NCBI GenBank assembly: GCA_037445185.1 | Contig: JBBIKZ010000096.1 | Coordinates: 1 to 9,201, forward strand | Direction of reading: 5' to 3' | Source: JANWZL01 sp037445185 | Lineage (GTDB): Bacteria; Pseudomonadota; Gammaproteobacteria; Burkholderiales; Thiobacillaceae | DNA: 9,201 bases | Shown here: positions 1 through 6,611 of the stretch, piece by piece | Layout of the letters: each line of letters begins with the position of its first letter | Position numbering within the stretch: position 1 is the stretch's first letter | Program-made: the position numbers and the translations under genes | The notes under the pieces: generated by a model | Databases searched by the model: none | Told to the model about the DNA's origin: nothing | Seen by the model: only the letters and a program-made list of their open reading frames with translations

Positions 1-55
1 GCGGACGATTCCCCGTCAGACCGCTCCGGCGAGGAGTTTTGCAAGAGGCTCCACT

Positions 56-234
56 GTGCATAGCCGAACACTCCACGTTGCCGCCAAGAAACGACTGCTT
101 CTTCTCCTTCCCCTGTTCCTGCTGCCACCGCCGGTTCCGGCCGGCGACGGTGGCGTCGACAGCCTGCGCCAGACCGGCAAGGCGTTCTCCTCGGTGGCGA
201 AAAAGGTGGCGCCGGCGGTGGCCTTCATCCGGTC
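56..234 (+). pseudogene. htrA: N-terminal part of HtrA protease (signal peptide), out of frame with the body
   Basis: This segment encodes a signal peptide and the first mature residues of the protease whose body follows from 259. A GTG start at 56 has a good ribosome binding site, AAGAGG at 43-48, seven bases upstream. The translation shows a basic start (AAKKR), a leucine-rich core, a Pro/Ala region suited to signal peptidase cleavage, then FSSVAKKVAPAVAFIR, which matches the start of mature Do-family proteases (VxPAVVxI). In this frame the homology ends at about 232. Reading the G at 232 twice restores VEEKGDGEEMAERE and joins the body frame, so one base appears missing. The frame has no stop between the left edge and 56, so an upstream start cannot be excluded. 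Whether the deletion is real or a sequencing error cannot be told from the sequence. Confidence 0.75.
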
Positions 235-258
235 GAGGAGAAGGGCGATGGCGAGGAG

Positions 259-1491
259 ATGGCGGAACGGGAGGCCTGGCCGTTCCATGATGATCTCTTC
301 CGCCGCTTCTTCGGCGACGATTTCCCCGGCCTGTCGCGGCCCGCGCCACGGCAGAAGCGCCGCGACGTCGGCCAGGGCTCGGGCTTCGTCTTCGCGCACG
401 GCGAAGCCGGCGCCTATGTGCTCACCAATCACCACGTGGTGGAGAAGGCGTGCCGTATCCGCGTGCGCTTCCAGGACGGGCGCGAGTTCGTCGCCCGCCT
501 GAAAGGGGCGGACGCGAAATCCGACGTGGCGGTGCTGGAAATTCCCGCGCGCGACCTGCCGGCGCTGAAGTGGGCGGATTCGGCGGCGCTGGAGGTGGGC
601 GAATGGGTGGTGGCCCTGGGCAATCCCTTCGGCCTCTCGCACACCCTGACCACCGGCGTGGTCAGCGCCAAGGGCCGCACCAGTCTGGGCATCAACGACT
701 ACGAGGATTTCATTCAGACCGACGCCGCCATCAACCCCGGCAACTCCGGCGGCCCCGTGCTCAACCTGGACGGCGAGGTGGTGGGCGTCAACACCGCCAT
801 CTTCAGCCGCAGCGGCGGCTACATGGGCGTGGGCTTCGCCATCCCCAGCAACCTGGCGCGCGCCATCGCCGAGCAACTGGTGCGTGACGGCAGGGTGGTG
901 CGCGGCTACATCGGCCTCGGCGTGCAGCCGCTGACGCCCGACCTCGCCGAGGCCCTGAACCTGCGCGATACCCGCGGCGTGCTGGTGAGCCGCGTCAACC
1001 CCGATTCGCCCGCCGAGCGCGCCGGCATCCGCGCCGGCGACGTGCTGTTCAGCATGGACGGCGCGCCGCTTAACGACGGCGGCCACTACCGCAACCTGGC
1101 AGCCTTGGCGAAACCCGGCAGCCAGGTCGGCATCGGCCTGCTGCGCGAGGGCCGGCGCATGGAAATCCCGGTGACCGTGGCCTTACTGGAAGAGGACGAC
1201 CCGCCCGGCGCCGTATCCGCCGCGCGCCTGGGTCTGGCCGTGCGCGCGGCCTCGGCGGAGGAATTGCGCCGCCTGGGGGTTGCCCGCGCGGTGGTGGTGG
1301 TGAGCGTGGAACCCGGCTCGCTCGCCGCCATGGCCGGCATCGCGCCCGGCGCCGTCATCCTGGAGACGAACCGCCGCGACGTCGGCAACCCGGCCGAATT
1401 CGCCGCCGTGGTCGGCGAGGCCACGAATGGCGTGCTGCTGCGCCTGTTCGAGAAGGGACGCACGAGACAGGTCAGCCTGCGCTGGCGCTGA
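259..1491 (+). CDS. htrA: Do/HtrA-family periplasmic serine endoprotease (body)
   Basis: This is an envelope quality-control protease that degrades or chaperones misfolded periplasmic proteins. Counting from ATG 259, the catalytic triad is His59 (TNHHVV), Asp89 (SDVAVL) and Ser163 (GNSGGP), all intact. The protease domain is followed by two PDZ domains, at roughly residues 215-310 (RGYIGLGVQ onward) and 320-410 (RLGLAV onward). Homology continues upstream of ATG 259 in the same frame (VEEKGDGEE from 232), and the signal peptide lies in another frame at 56-232. ATG 259 is therefore only the first in-frame ATG after an apparent frameshift, not the native start. The repaired protein would be about 478 residues, normal for DegP/DegQ. 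Translated from 259 alone it would lack export signals and probably be cytoplasmic and useless. Membership of the downstream operon is uncertain because a 105-base gap with a palindrome intervenes. Confidence 0.9.
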   Translation: MAEREAWPFHDDLFRRFFGDDFPGLSRPAPRQKRRDVGQGSGFVFAHGEAGAYVLTNHHVVEKACRIRVRFQDGREFVARLKGADAKSDVAVLEIPARDLPALKWADSAALEVGEWVVALGNPFGLSHTLTTGVVSAKGRTSLGINDYEDFIQTDAAINPGNSGGPVLNLDGEVVGVNTAIFSRSGGYMGVGFAIPSNLARAIAEQLVRDGRVVRGYIGLGVQPLTPDLAEALNLRDTRGVLVSRVNPDSPAERAGIRAGDVLFSMDGAPLNDGGHYRNLAALAKPGSQVGIGLLREGRRMEIPVTVALLEEDDPPGAVSAARLGLAVRAASAEELRRLGVARAVVVVSVEPGSLAAMAGIAPGAVILETNRRDVGNPAEFAAVVGEATNGVLLRLFEKGRTRQVSLRWR

Positions 1492-1498
1492 GCGCGGG

Positions 1499-1517
1499 CC
1501 GCGACAATTTGTCGCGG
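1499..1517. promoter_or_regulatory. Perfect 19-bp palindrome, candidate operator
   Basis: CCGCGACAATTTGTCGCGG has two 9-base arms that pair exactly around a single central T. It lies 8 bases after the htrA stop and upstream of the eight-gene run. It has no T-tract, so it is a poor terminator. The core GCGAC-N5-GTCGC resembles the loosely defined GCGNC/GNCGC sites of RegA/PrrA/RegR redox response regulators, as I recall that consensus. Its centre is about 43 bases upstream of the start point implied by the -10-like element at 1536-1544, a typical activator position. The symmetry is seen; the regulator is inferred. Confidence 0.5.
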
Positions 1518-1535
1518 GGACTGCCGTGGCCGCAG

Positions 1536-1544
1536 TGCTAACAT
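1536..1544 (+). promoter_or_regulatory. Possible extended -10 promoter element
   Basis: TGCTAACAT fits an extended -10 (TGn followed by TAACAT, four of six consensus bases). No -35 lies at normal spacing, which would fit an activator-dependent promoter using the palindrome at 1499-1517. A start point near 1551 would leave ATG 1597 as the first start of the operon. The evidence is weak in a GC-rich genome. Confidence 0.25.
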
Positions 1545-1596
1545 GGCCTCACCGCGCGGTGGCAGTTCCACCGGCGGATTTCGCGCGGTGGTTTGC

Positions 1597-1902
1597 ATGG
1601 CCCTGTTCTCCGCGCGCCGGGGTTCCGGCCTGGCGGCCTGGCTGCTGGCGGGAAGTCTGGCGTGCCTGTTGCTGGTTCTGCTGGACGCTTCCCGCATGAC
1701 GGAAGAGCGTGCGCGCGAGCGCGCGCAAGGCTGCGCCCTGGTTGCCCGCGTCGGTCTCACCGATCTGGCCCTGCTCAACGAGGCGCGCTATACCCGCCAC
1801 CTGAGCCAGGCGGATCGGCACGCCGCCTTCCAGGATCACCCCGGCGCCCTTGAGCATTTCCCCTCGGGCTCTCTCGCGGGACCACCCCGCCCGTCGCCAT
1901 GA
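1597..1902 (+). CDS. Small membrane-anchored protein with His-rich periplasmic tail, unknown function
   Basis: This 101-residue protein has a short basic N-terminus, one transmembrane helix (about residues 12-29) and a likely periplasmic tail. The tail holds four histidines in a short span (RHLSQADRH, QDHP, LEHFPSGSL; His68, 75, 81, 87) and Cys46. The region from EARYTRH to SGSL looks compositionally constrained and I have the impression of having seen similar proteins beside ABC transporters, but I cannot name a family. Its stop overlaps the permease start as ATGA at 1899-1902, which implies translational coupling and argues that the gene is real. An in-frame ATG at 1543 would add 18 residues but overlaps the candidate -10 element and leaves a poor signal anchor, so 1597 is preferred. 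Neither start has a clear ribosome binding site. Metal binding by the histidines is inference. Confidence 0.65.
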   Translation: MALFSARRGSGLAAWLLAGSLACLLLVLLDASRMTEERARERAQGCALVARVGLTDLALLNEARYTRHLSQADRHAAFQDHPGALEHFPSGSLAGPPRPSP

Positions 1903-3035
1903 ACGCCTGGATCGAACGTCAACGCGGCATCATCGACACCGCCGTGGCCAACCTGCGCCGGCGTAAGGCACGCTACCTGGGGTTGTTCCTGGCCTACGTT
2001 TTGCTGGTGTTTCTGCTCGCTTCTGTGGTGCTGTTCGGCGACGGCATGCGGCGCGAGGCGCGCCTGTTGCTGGAAGAAGCCCCAGAACTGGTGGTGCAGC
2101 GGCTGACCGCCGGCCGGCACGATCTGATGCCCGCGCAATGGCTGCAGCGCATCGCCGGCCTGCGCGGCGTGACTGCGGCCGAGGGTCGCCTATGGGGCTA
2201 TTACCACGACGCGGCGGTAGGCGCCAACCTGACCTTGCAGGTGCCGAGGGAGGCCCCGCCGGCGGCGGGGGGCGTGCACTTGGGCGCCACCCTGGCGCGC
2301 CTTCGCGGGCTGTCGCCGGGCGACGTGCTGTCGCTGCGCGACCATGCCGGGCGGCCTTACGCCTTCGTCGTCGAGGCCCTGCTGGACAGTCGTTCGGAGC
2401 TGGTGTCGGCGGATCTGGTGCTGCTCGGCGAAGCGGATTTCCGCGCCTTCTTCGGCATCGCCGAGGGACTCTACACCGATGCCGCCTTGCGCGTGGCCAA
2501 TCCCCTGGAAACGCGCACGCTGGCGGAGAAGGTGCTGGCGCGCCTGCCCGCCGCGCGTGTGATCAGCCGCGAGGAGATGCGGCGCACTTACGATGCGGTG
2601 TTCAACTGGCGCCAGGGCCTGTCGCTCATGGTCCTGTCCGTGTTGCTGGCGGCCTTCGCCCTGCTGGCCTGGGACAAGGCTTCCGGCCTGAGCGCCGAGG
2701 AGCGGCGCGAAATCGGCATCCTCAAGGCGCTCGGCTGGGACAGCGGCGACGTGCTGGCGATGAAGCTGTGGGAGGGCGCGCTCCTCTCGCTGCTGGCCTT
2801 CCTGCTCGGCTACACCCTGGCCTGGCTGCACGTCTACTACGCCGGCGCGCCCCTGTTCGAGCCGGTGCTCAAGGGCTGGTCGGTGTTGTATCCGCGTTTC
2901 GCGCTGGCGCCCGAGGTGGACATCAGCCGCATCGTCAGCCTGGCCTTGCTCACCGTGCTGCCCTATGTGGCCGCGACCCTGGTGCCGGTGTGGCGGGCGG
3001 CGACGCTGGACCCCGACGCGGTGATGCGGGAATGA
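1899..3035 (+). CDS. ABC transporter permease, FtsX/MacB/LolE type
   Basis: This 378-residue inner-membrane permease has the type VII (mechanotransmission) layout. Transmembrane helix 1 spans about residues 25-47, then comes a periplasmic domain of about 185 residues. Three more helices follow at about 238-258, 292-315 and 345-365. The cytoplasmic stretch ERREIGILKALGW, before helix 3, is the hallmark coupling segment of FtsX-like domains. Such permeases usually homodimerise with a MacB-type ATPase, encoded next, and drive conformational work in the periplasm rather than substrate passage through the membrane. The start overlaps the preceding stop (ATGA). There is no membrane-fusion protein or outer-membrane channel gene nearby, so a tripartite efflux pump is not indicated. 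The substrate or client is unknown; neighbouring NosL and thioredoxin genes suggest metal or cofactor work, as inference. Confidence 0.88.
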   Translation: MNAWIERQRGIIDTAVANLRRRKARYLGLFLAYVLLVFLLASVVLFGDGMRREARLLLEEAPELVVQRLTAGRHDLMPAQWLQRIAGLRGVTAAEGRLWGYYHDAAVGANLTLQVPREAPPAAGGVHLGATLARLRGLSPGDVLSLRDHAGRPYAFVVEALLDSRSELVSADLVLLGEADFRAFFGIAEGLYTDAALRVANPLETRTLAEKVLARLPAARVISREEMRRTYDAVFNWRQGLSLMVLSVLLAAFALLAWDKASGLSAEERREIGILKALGWDSGDVLAMKLWEGALLSLLAFLLGYTLAWLHVYYAGAPLFEPVLKGWSVLYPRFALAPEVDISRIVSLALLTVLPYVAATLVPVWRAATLDPDAVMRE

Positions 3036-3094
3036 AGCGCAGTCCACGTCCAATGTTCGCGGCCCGCCTTTGCGTGCACGCGCGCAGGCAATGC

Positions 3095-3098
3095 AGGA
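3095..3098 (+). promoter_or_regulatory. Ribosome binding site of the ABC ATPase gene
   Basis: AGGA sits seven bases before ATG 3106. This selects 3106 over the upstream in-frame GTG 3070 and ATG 3091, which would add residues unlike any ABC ATPase N-terminus. Confidence 0.55.
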
Positions 3099-3105
3099 CG
3101 GCGCG

Positions 3106-3777
3106 ATGATCGAACTCGCCGGCGTCGGCAAGACTTTCAACCCTGGGCGGGACAACGAGTTCCACGCCGTGCGCGAGGTGAGCCTGAGCATCGAGGCCGG
3201 GCGGATCACCGCCCTGCGCGGTCCCAGCGGTTCCGGCAAGACCACGCTGCTGGGCCTCATCGGCGGCCTCACCCGGCCCAGCGTGGGCCGCGTGCGCCTG
3301 CACGGGCGCGACATCTCGGCCCTGCCGGAGCGCTTTCTCACCGAACTGCGGCGCGACACCTTCGGCTTCGTGTTCCAGCAGTTCCAGCTGATCCGCGATC
3401 TGTCCGTGCTGGAAAACGTCATGCTGCCGGCCGTTCCCACAGGCCGCGCGCATGCCGACATCCGCGCACGCGCGCTGCGGCTGCTCGGCGAGGTGGGCCT
3501 GGGCCGGCGCGCCGCTGCGCGGGTGCAATGGCTGTCCGGCGGCGAGGCGCAGCGTGCCGCCATCGCCCGCGCCCTGATCAATGATCCGCCGGTGATCCTT
3601 GCCGATGAGCCCACCGCCCATCTGGACAGCACGCTTTCCCGCCAGATCCTGCAGATCCTCGCCGACTTGCGCCGGCGCGGCCGCACCCTGGTCATCGCCA
3701 GCCACGATCCCCTGGTGTTCGAGACGGATCTGGTCGAGCGCGTCGTCGACCTGCGCGACGGCAGGGTGCTGGCATGA
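3106..3777 (+). CDS. ABC transporter ATP-binding protein, MacB/LolD type
   Basis: This 223-residue cytoplasmic ATPase powers the permease encoded just upstream. From ATG 3106 it begins MIELAGVGKTF, the usual first strand. It carries a full set of motifs: Walker A GPSGSGKTT at 39-47, Q-loop FQQFQL at 90-95, signature LSGGEAQR at 143-150, Walker B VILADEP at 163-169, D-loop HLD at 172-174 and switch histidine SHD at 199-201. Length and motif wording fit the LolD/MacB/FtsE group. A 70-base gap separates it from the permease; its own stop overlaps the next start as ATGA at 3774-3777. That overlap ties the membrane protein downstream to the transporter. The substrate cannot be read from the sequence. 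Confidence 0.93.
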   Translation: MIELAGVGKTFNPGRDNEFHAVREVSLSIEAGRITALRGPSGSGKTTLLGLIGGLTRPSVGRVRLHGRDISALPERFLTELRRDTFGFVFQQFQLIRDLSVLENVMLPAVPTGRAHADIRARALRLLGEVGLGRRAAARVQWLSGGEAQRAAIARALINDPPVILADEPTAHLDSTLSRQILQILADLRRRGRTLVIASHDPLVFETDLVERVVDLRDGRVLA

Positions 3778-4763
3778 TCTTCCAGCCCGCCGCCCTGGCT
3801 CTGCTGCTGGCCACCAGCCTGAACGCCCTCGGCCTCGCGGCGGCCGGGCTGTTCGCCCTGCGCATGCTGCGGAATTGGAATCCCGACGTCGGCAGCGAGG
3901 CGCAGATCGCCCTGGAGCGGCGCACGCATCTGGTCTCCACCCTGGTCGCCCTGTCGCTGCTGTTGAGCCTGCCCATGCTGGCCCTGTTCACGCACACGGC
4001 CGACGCCATGGCGCCGTTCTTTACCGGTGCCATGTGCGCGGTGGGCAGCCTGCAGGCGAACGCCTGGGGCCTGCCCGCCCTGTGGGTGATGCTGGCCGGT
4101 TTTTTCCTGGCGGCTGCCTGGCTGGTGCTGCACCGTCTGGACACGCGCGGCTGGGATCAGCCACTGCTGCTCGCCAAGTACCGCCTGCTCCTGCTGCTAG
4201 CACCGCTTGTCATGGCGCAGGCCGCGCTGCTGTGGCTGTATTTCGGCGGCCTCAAGGCGGAGGTCATCACCTCCTGCTGCGGCAGCCTGTTCGGCCCCGC
4301 GGCGGCGGGCGCGCTGGCGGAGCTGTCGGCCATGCCCGAGACCATCGCCCGGCCGCTGTTCTTTTTCACGCTGGCGCTGACCCTCGCGGCCGGCGCCGTC
4401 TTTCTCGTTCGGGGGCGCCTGGGCCGCGCCTTCGGCATGCTGGCGGGGCTCAACTTTCTGGTCGCGCTGGCCGCCATCGTCGCCTTCATCGCCCCCCATA
4501 TCTACGAGCAGCCGCATCATCACTGCCCCTTCTGCCTGTTGCAGGCCGAGCATGGCTACGCCGGCTGGTTGCTCTATTCGTTGCTGTTCCTCGGCACGGC
4601 GGCGGGCGTGGGCGCGGGTCTGGCCGCCGGCGTGCGCGCCGCCAGCCTGCAAGCCGAGGCTCCCAGGCTGGCGGCGGCGCTGGCCCGCATCGCCGTAGCC
4701 GCCCTGGCCGCGTTCGGTGCGGCGGTGACGTTCTACCTCTGGCGTTCGAATCTGGTGATGTGA
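3774..4763 (+). CDS. Polytopic membrane protein with CC and HHHCPFC motifs, unknown function
   Basis: This 329-residue protein consists almost wholly of hydrophobic helices, roughly eight by eye. Polar and redox-type residues are concentrated at three sites: Cys88 in FTGAMCAVGS, the pair Cys168-Cys169 in EVITSCCGSLF, and H248-H249-H250-C251-P-F-C254 followed by His260. The last site is a CxxC with adjacent histidines, which could bind copper, haem or a disulfide-exchange partner. I do not recognise the family. It is not plainly VKOR, CcdA/DsbD or NosY. Start ATG 3774 overlaps the ATPase stop (ATGA), and its stop overlaps ATG 4763 (TGATG), so it is embedded in the operon. A role as metal or electron conduit with the transporter is inferred from the motif and the thioredoxin, SafE and NosL neighbours. 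Confidence 0.8.
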   Translation: MIFQPAALALLLATSLNALGLAAAGLFALRMLRNWNPDVGSEAQIALERRTHLVSTLVALSLLLSLPMLALFTHTADAMAPFFTGAMCAVGSLQANAWGLPALWVMLAGFFLAAAWLVLHRLDTRGWDQPLLLAKYRLLLLLAPLVMAQAALLWLYFGGLKAEVITSCCGSLFGPAAAGALAELSAMPETIARPLFFFTLALTLAAGAVFLVRGRLGRAFGMLAGLNFLVALAAIVAFIAPHIYEQPHHHCPFCLLQAEHGYAGWLLYSLLFLGTAAGVGAGLAAGVRAASLQAEAPRLAAALARIAVAALAAFGAAVTFYLWRSNLVM

Positions 4764-5311
4764 TGGCATGGCGCCTCCCCGCTCCGGCCTGGTCTTCTCC
4801 CTCCTTTGCAAAAGAGGGTAGAAAAGCATGCATCGTGCTGTTGAGCTGCCTGCTGGTGGCCTGCGGCGAGGAGCCGATGACCCCTGCGACCGGCCAGCCG
4901 GCGCCCGCCTTCGTGGCGCATACCCTGACCGGTGCGGCGGTGAAGGTGCCGGCCGACTACGCCGGCCGGGTGGTGGCCCTACGCTTCTGGGCGGACTGGT
5001 GCCCCTACTGCCGCGAGGAGATGGCCGCGCTGGCGTCGGTACAGGCCCGCCTGCGCGACAGCGGGCTGACCGTCCTCGCGGTGAATGTGGCCCAGGATGC
5101 GGACACCGTGGCGCGTTTCGCGCGCGGCCTGGGCATCGACTATCCCATCCTGCTCGATACGGATGGCGCCATCGCGCGCGGCTACGGCGTGCGTGCGCTG
5201 CCGGTCACCTATCTGCTGGACCGCGACGGTCGGGTGCGCGGCAAGATCGTCGGCGAGGCCACGGCGGCGGTGTTCGAGGCCAGGGTGCGGGAGTTGCTGC
5301 ATGCACCCTGA
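4763..5311 (+). CDS. TlpA/ResA-like thioredoxin-fold lipoprotein
   Basis: This is a membrane-attached periplasmic thiol-disulfide oxidoreductase of the TlpA/ResA group, probably keeping cysteines of a client or of NosL reduced. Read from ATG 4763 it has 182 residues. A hydrophobic run ends in the lipobox LVAC, with Cys34 as the lipidation site. The thioredoxin fold follows, with active site WCPYC (Cys80, Cys83) and cis-Pro147 in ALPVTY. ATG 4763 overlaps the previous stop (TGATG). The start is nonetheless uncertain: a palindromic repeat at 4796-4822 lies between it and the hydrophobic core, giving an unusually long n-region. GTG 4835 in frame leaves almost no n-region. ATG 4828 has a good ribosome binding site (GAGGG) but is in another frame and would need a one-base indel. 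The electron donor may be the SafE-type protein encoded next. Confidence 0.85.
   Translation: MAWRLPAPAWSSPSFAKEGRKACIVLLSCLLVACGEEPMTPATGQPAPAFVAHTLTGAAVKVPADYAGRVVALRFWADWCPYCREEMAALASVQARLRDSGLTVLAVNVAQDADTVARFARGLGIDYPILLDTDGAIARGYGVRALPVTYLLDRDGRVRGKIVGEATAAVFEARVRELLHAP
4796..4822. repeat. REP-like palindromic element at the start of the thioredoxin gene
   Basis: The left arm TCTCCCTCCTTTGC (4796-4809) pairs with the right arm GCAAAAGAGGGTAGA (4808-4822) with one mismatch and one bulge, sharing a central GC. The CCCTC-CTTTGCAAAAG-AGGG design resembles dispersed intergenic palindromes that, when translated, give SPxFxKxG peptides; here it reads SPSFAKEG. It is more A-rich than its surroundings. 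Other copies cannot be checked from this window. Confidence 0.5.
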
Positions 5312-5972
5312 GATGACCCTGGCACTTGCATTTCTTGCCGGCCTAGGTGGTGCCGGGCACTGCTGGGCCATGTGCGGCGGCCTGGTGGGCGCCGCCTTCC
5401 TCTGTCCGGGTTGCCGCGCCGGCGTCCCAGGCATCGCCGCGCACGCCGGCTATCACGCCGGCCGCGTGCTGGCGTACACACTGTTAGGCGCCCTGGCGGC
5501 GGCCATCGGCCAGGCCATCGTCCTTGCCGGCGGCGTCGGCCGGGCGCAGGGCGCACTCTACGTGGCGGCGGGCATCCTGGTGGTGCTGGCCGGGCTGTGG
5601 GTCGCCGGCGCCGCCGATCACTTCCGGCGCCGGCGCACGGCGGTCGGCGTGCCGCCGAGCGTCAACAGCCCGGGGTGGCGCAAGGCCTGGCCGGCAGCCG
5701 GCTTCGTCAACGGCCTGATGCCTTGCGCCCTGGTCTTTTCGCTGACCGCGAAGGCCGCCACCGCGCACTCCGTGGCCCAGGGCGCGGCCTGGTTACTGGT
5801 CTTCGGGCTGGGCACGCTGCCGGCCATGGCCCTGGCCGGCGCGCTCGCGGGCTGGCTGGGGGGGCAGTCCTTGGGCTGGTTGCGCCGCCTGGCCGGACTG
5901 GTGGTGGTCGCGCTGGGTGTGCAGACCATCTGGGCGGGCGCCAAGTTCATCCACGTCATGCTGCACCTTTGA
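5301..5972 (+). CDS. SafE/DsbD-type membrane protein (sulfite exporter TauE/SafE, COG2836-like)
   Basis: This 223-residue inner-membrane protein is of the DsbD/CcdA-like superfamily, with about six helices. Near the N-terminus is GHCWAMCGG (His20, Cys21, Met24, Cys25), the HCxxMCGG signature of the family. YHAGRVLAYTLLG at 51-63 fits the conserved YxxGRxxxY segment. A second cysteine motif, NGLMPCAL (Cys142), lies in the second half, and a basic loop at 109-112 separates the halves. Family members are linked to electron transfer across the membrane or to copper handling in cytochrome oxidase assembly clusters; the sulfite-exporter name is generic. ATG 5301 is chosen because CGGGAG at 5288-5293 precedes it by seven bases; ATG 5313 is the alternative. 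It overlaps the thioredoxin gene by 11 bases and is its natural redox partner by inference. Confidence 0.85.
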   Translation: MHPEMTLALAFLAGLGGAGHCWAMCGGLVGAAFLCPGCRAGVPGIAAHAGYHAGRVLAYTLLGALAAAIGQAIVLAGGVGRAQGALYVAAGILVVLAGLWVAGAADHFRRRRTAVGVPPSVNSPGWRKAWPAAGFVNGLMPCALVFSLTAKAATAHSVAQGAAWLLVFGLGTLPAMALAGALAGWLGGQSLGWLRRLAGLVVVALGVQTIWAGAKFIHVMLHL

Positions 5973-5996
5973 GCGGCATGTTTTTACTTCAACTTC

Positions 5997-6002
5997 AAGG
6001 AG
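5997..6002 (+). promoter_or_regulatory. Strong ribosome binding site before the Tat NosL-like gene
   Basis: AAGGAG lies six bases before ATG 6009 in a 36-base gap, the best Shine-Dalgarno sequence in the operon. It suggests that this gene is translated independently and more strongly than the coupled genes before it. Confidence 0.75.
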
Positions 6003-6008
6003 AGCACC

Positions 6009-6611
6009 ATGCAACGACGCGACCTGTTCAAACTTCCCCTTATCGCCTCCGCCGCCTTGCTGGCGGGGCCCGTCCGCGCGGCGGCGAAGTGCGATACGGA
6101 CGGCACCCCGAACCAGTTCATTCCGAAGTCGCCCAAGGATCCGGACCCGCTACTGGACGAACTGAAGAAGTATCCCAAGTGCCCCTACTGCGGCATGGAC
6201 CGCACCAAGTTCCACCATGCCCGTCACCTGGTGCAGTACGCGGACGACCTGGTGGACGGCACCTGCTCCATCCATTGCCTGGCGATTTCCCTGGCCATCA
6301 ACCTGGACCGCGAGCCCAAGGCCATCTATGCCCCGGACAACGCCAGCCCCGAAGCGGTGAAGCCGCTGATCAGCGTGGACCAGGCCACCTATCTCATCGG
6401 CGGCGATCTGCCCGGGGTGATGACCAAGCGCAGCAAGACCTCTTATGGCAGCGCCGAGGCGGCGACGGCGGCGCGCGCGAAGCACGGCGGCGAATTGGGT
6501 GACTTCGGCGCGGCGCTGGCGGCGAGCTACGCCGACATGGCCGCGGACACCGTGATGATCCGCAAGAAGCGCGAGGAACGCCGCCGCAACATGATGAGGA
6601 AGACCGGCTGA
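6009..6611 (+). CDS. NosL-like copper-binding protein with Tat-type signal
   Basis: This 200-residue exported protein belongs to the NosL superfamily by its KCPYCGM motif (Cys58, Cys61, Met63) and a later ATYLIGGDLPGVMT segment (Met138) that parallels the YVIGSDVLGPMG of the next gene. NosL proteins bind Cu(I) and help assemble nitrous oxide reductase or related sites. The N-terminus QRRDLFK followed by a mild hydrophobic stretch and PVRAAA resembles a twin-arginine signal. Further potential ligands exceed those of ordinary NosL: HHARH (His69, 70, 73) and TCSIHC (Cys86, His89, Cys90). The C-terminus is strongly basic (KKREERRR). It overlaps the next gene by one base (TGATG at 6609-6613). Binding of copper is inferred from family motifs; Tat export suggests folding or metal loading before export, also inference. 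Confidence 0.82.
   Translation: MQRRDLFKLPLIASAALLAGPVRAAAKCDTDGTPNQFIPKSPKDPDPLLDELKKYPKCPYCGMDRTKFHHARHLVQYADDLVDGTCSIHCLAISLAINLDREPKAIYAPDNASPEAVKPLISVDQATYLIGGDLPGVMTKRSKTSYGSAEAATAARAKHGGELGDFGAALAASYADMAADTVMIRKKREERRRNMMRKTG

Noticed and set aside
228..240. Programmed -1 frameshift in htrA
   Set aside because: There is no slippery heptamer or evident downstream pseudoknot, and HtrA proteases are not known to use recoding; a base deletion is simpler.
16..1086. Long minus-strand open frame opposite htrA
   Set aside because: It mirrors the codon structure of the protease, is low-complexity (Ala, Gly, His, Val rich), and shows no recognisable domain; a GC-rich shadow.
1543..1596. ATG 1543 as start of the small His-rich protein
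   Set aside because: It overlaps the candidate -10 element, has no ribosome binding site, and adds a Ser/Gly-rich stretch before the natural signal anchor.
1876..1890. GCGGG-ACCAC-CCCGC hairpin just before the permease start
   Set aside because: A five-base stem with a five-base loop is common by chance at this GC content and lies inside coding sequence with no supporting context.
1899..3777. NosFY transporter of a classical nos cluster
   Set aside because: The permease has one N-terminal helix, a large periplasmic domain and three C-terminal helices (FtsX type), unlike the six-helix NosY, and no NosD is present.
2190..4133. 647-codon minus-strand open frame opposite the ABC genes
   Set aside because: It spans several well-supported plus-strand genes and their junctions, with Gln/Arg/His-rich low-complexity sequence; an antisense shadow.
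4828..5316. Alternative reading frame from ATG 4828
   Set aside because: Although it has a ribosome binding site, its translation is Gly/Arg-rich noise over the thioredoxin domain; only the position of the ATG is of interest.
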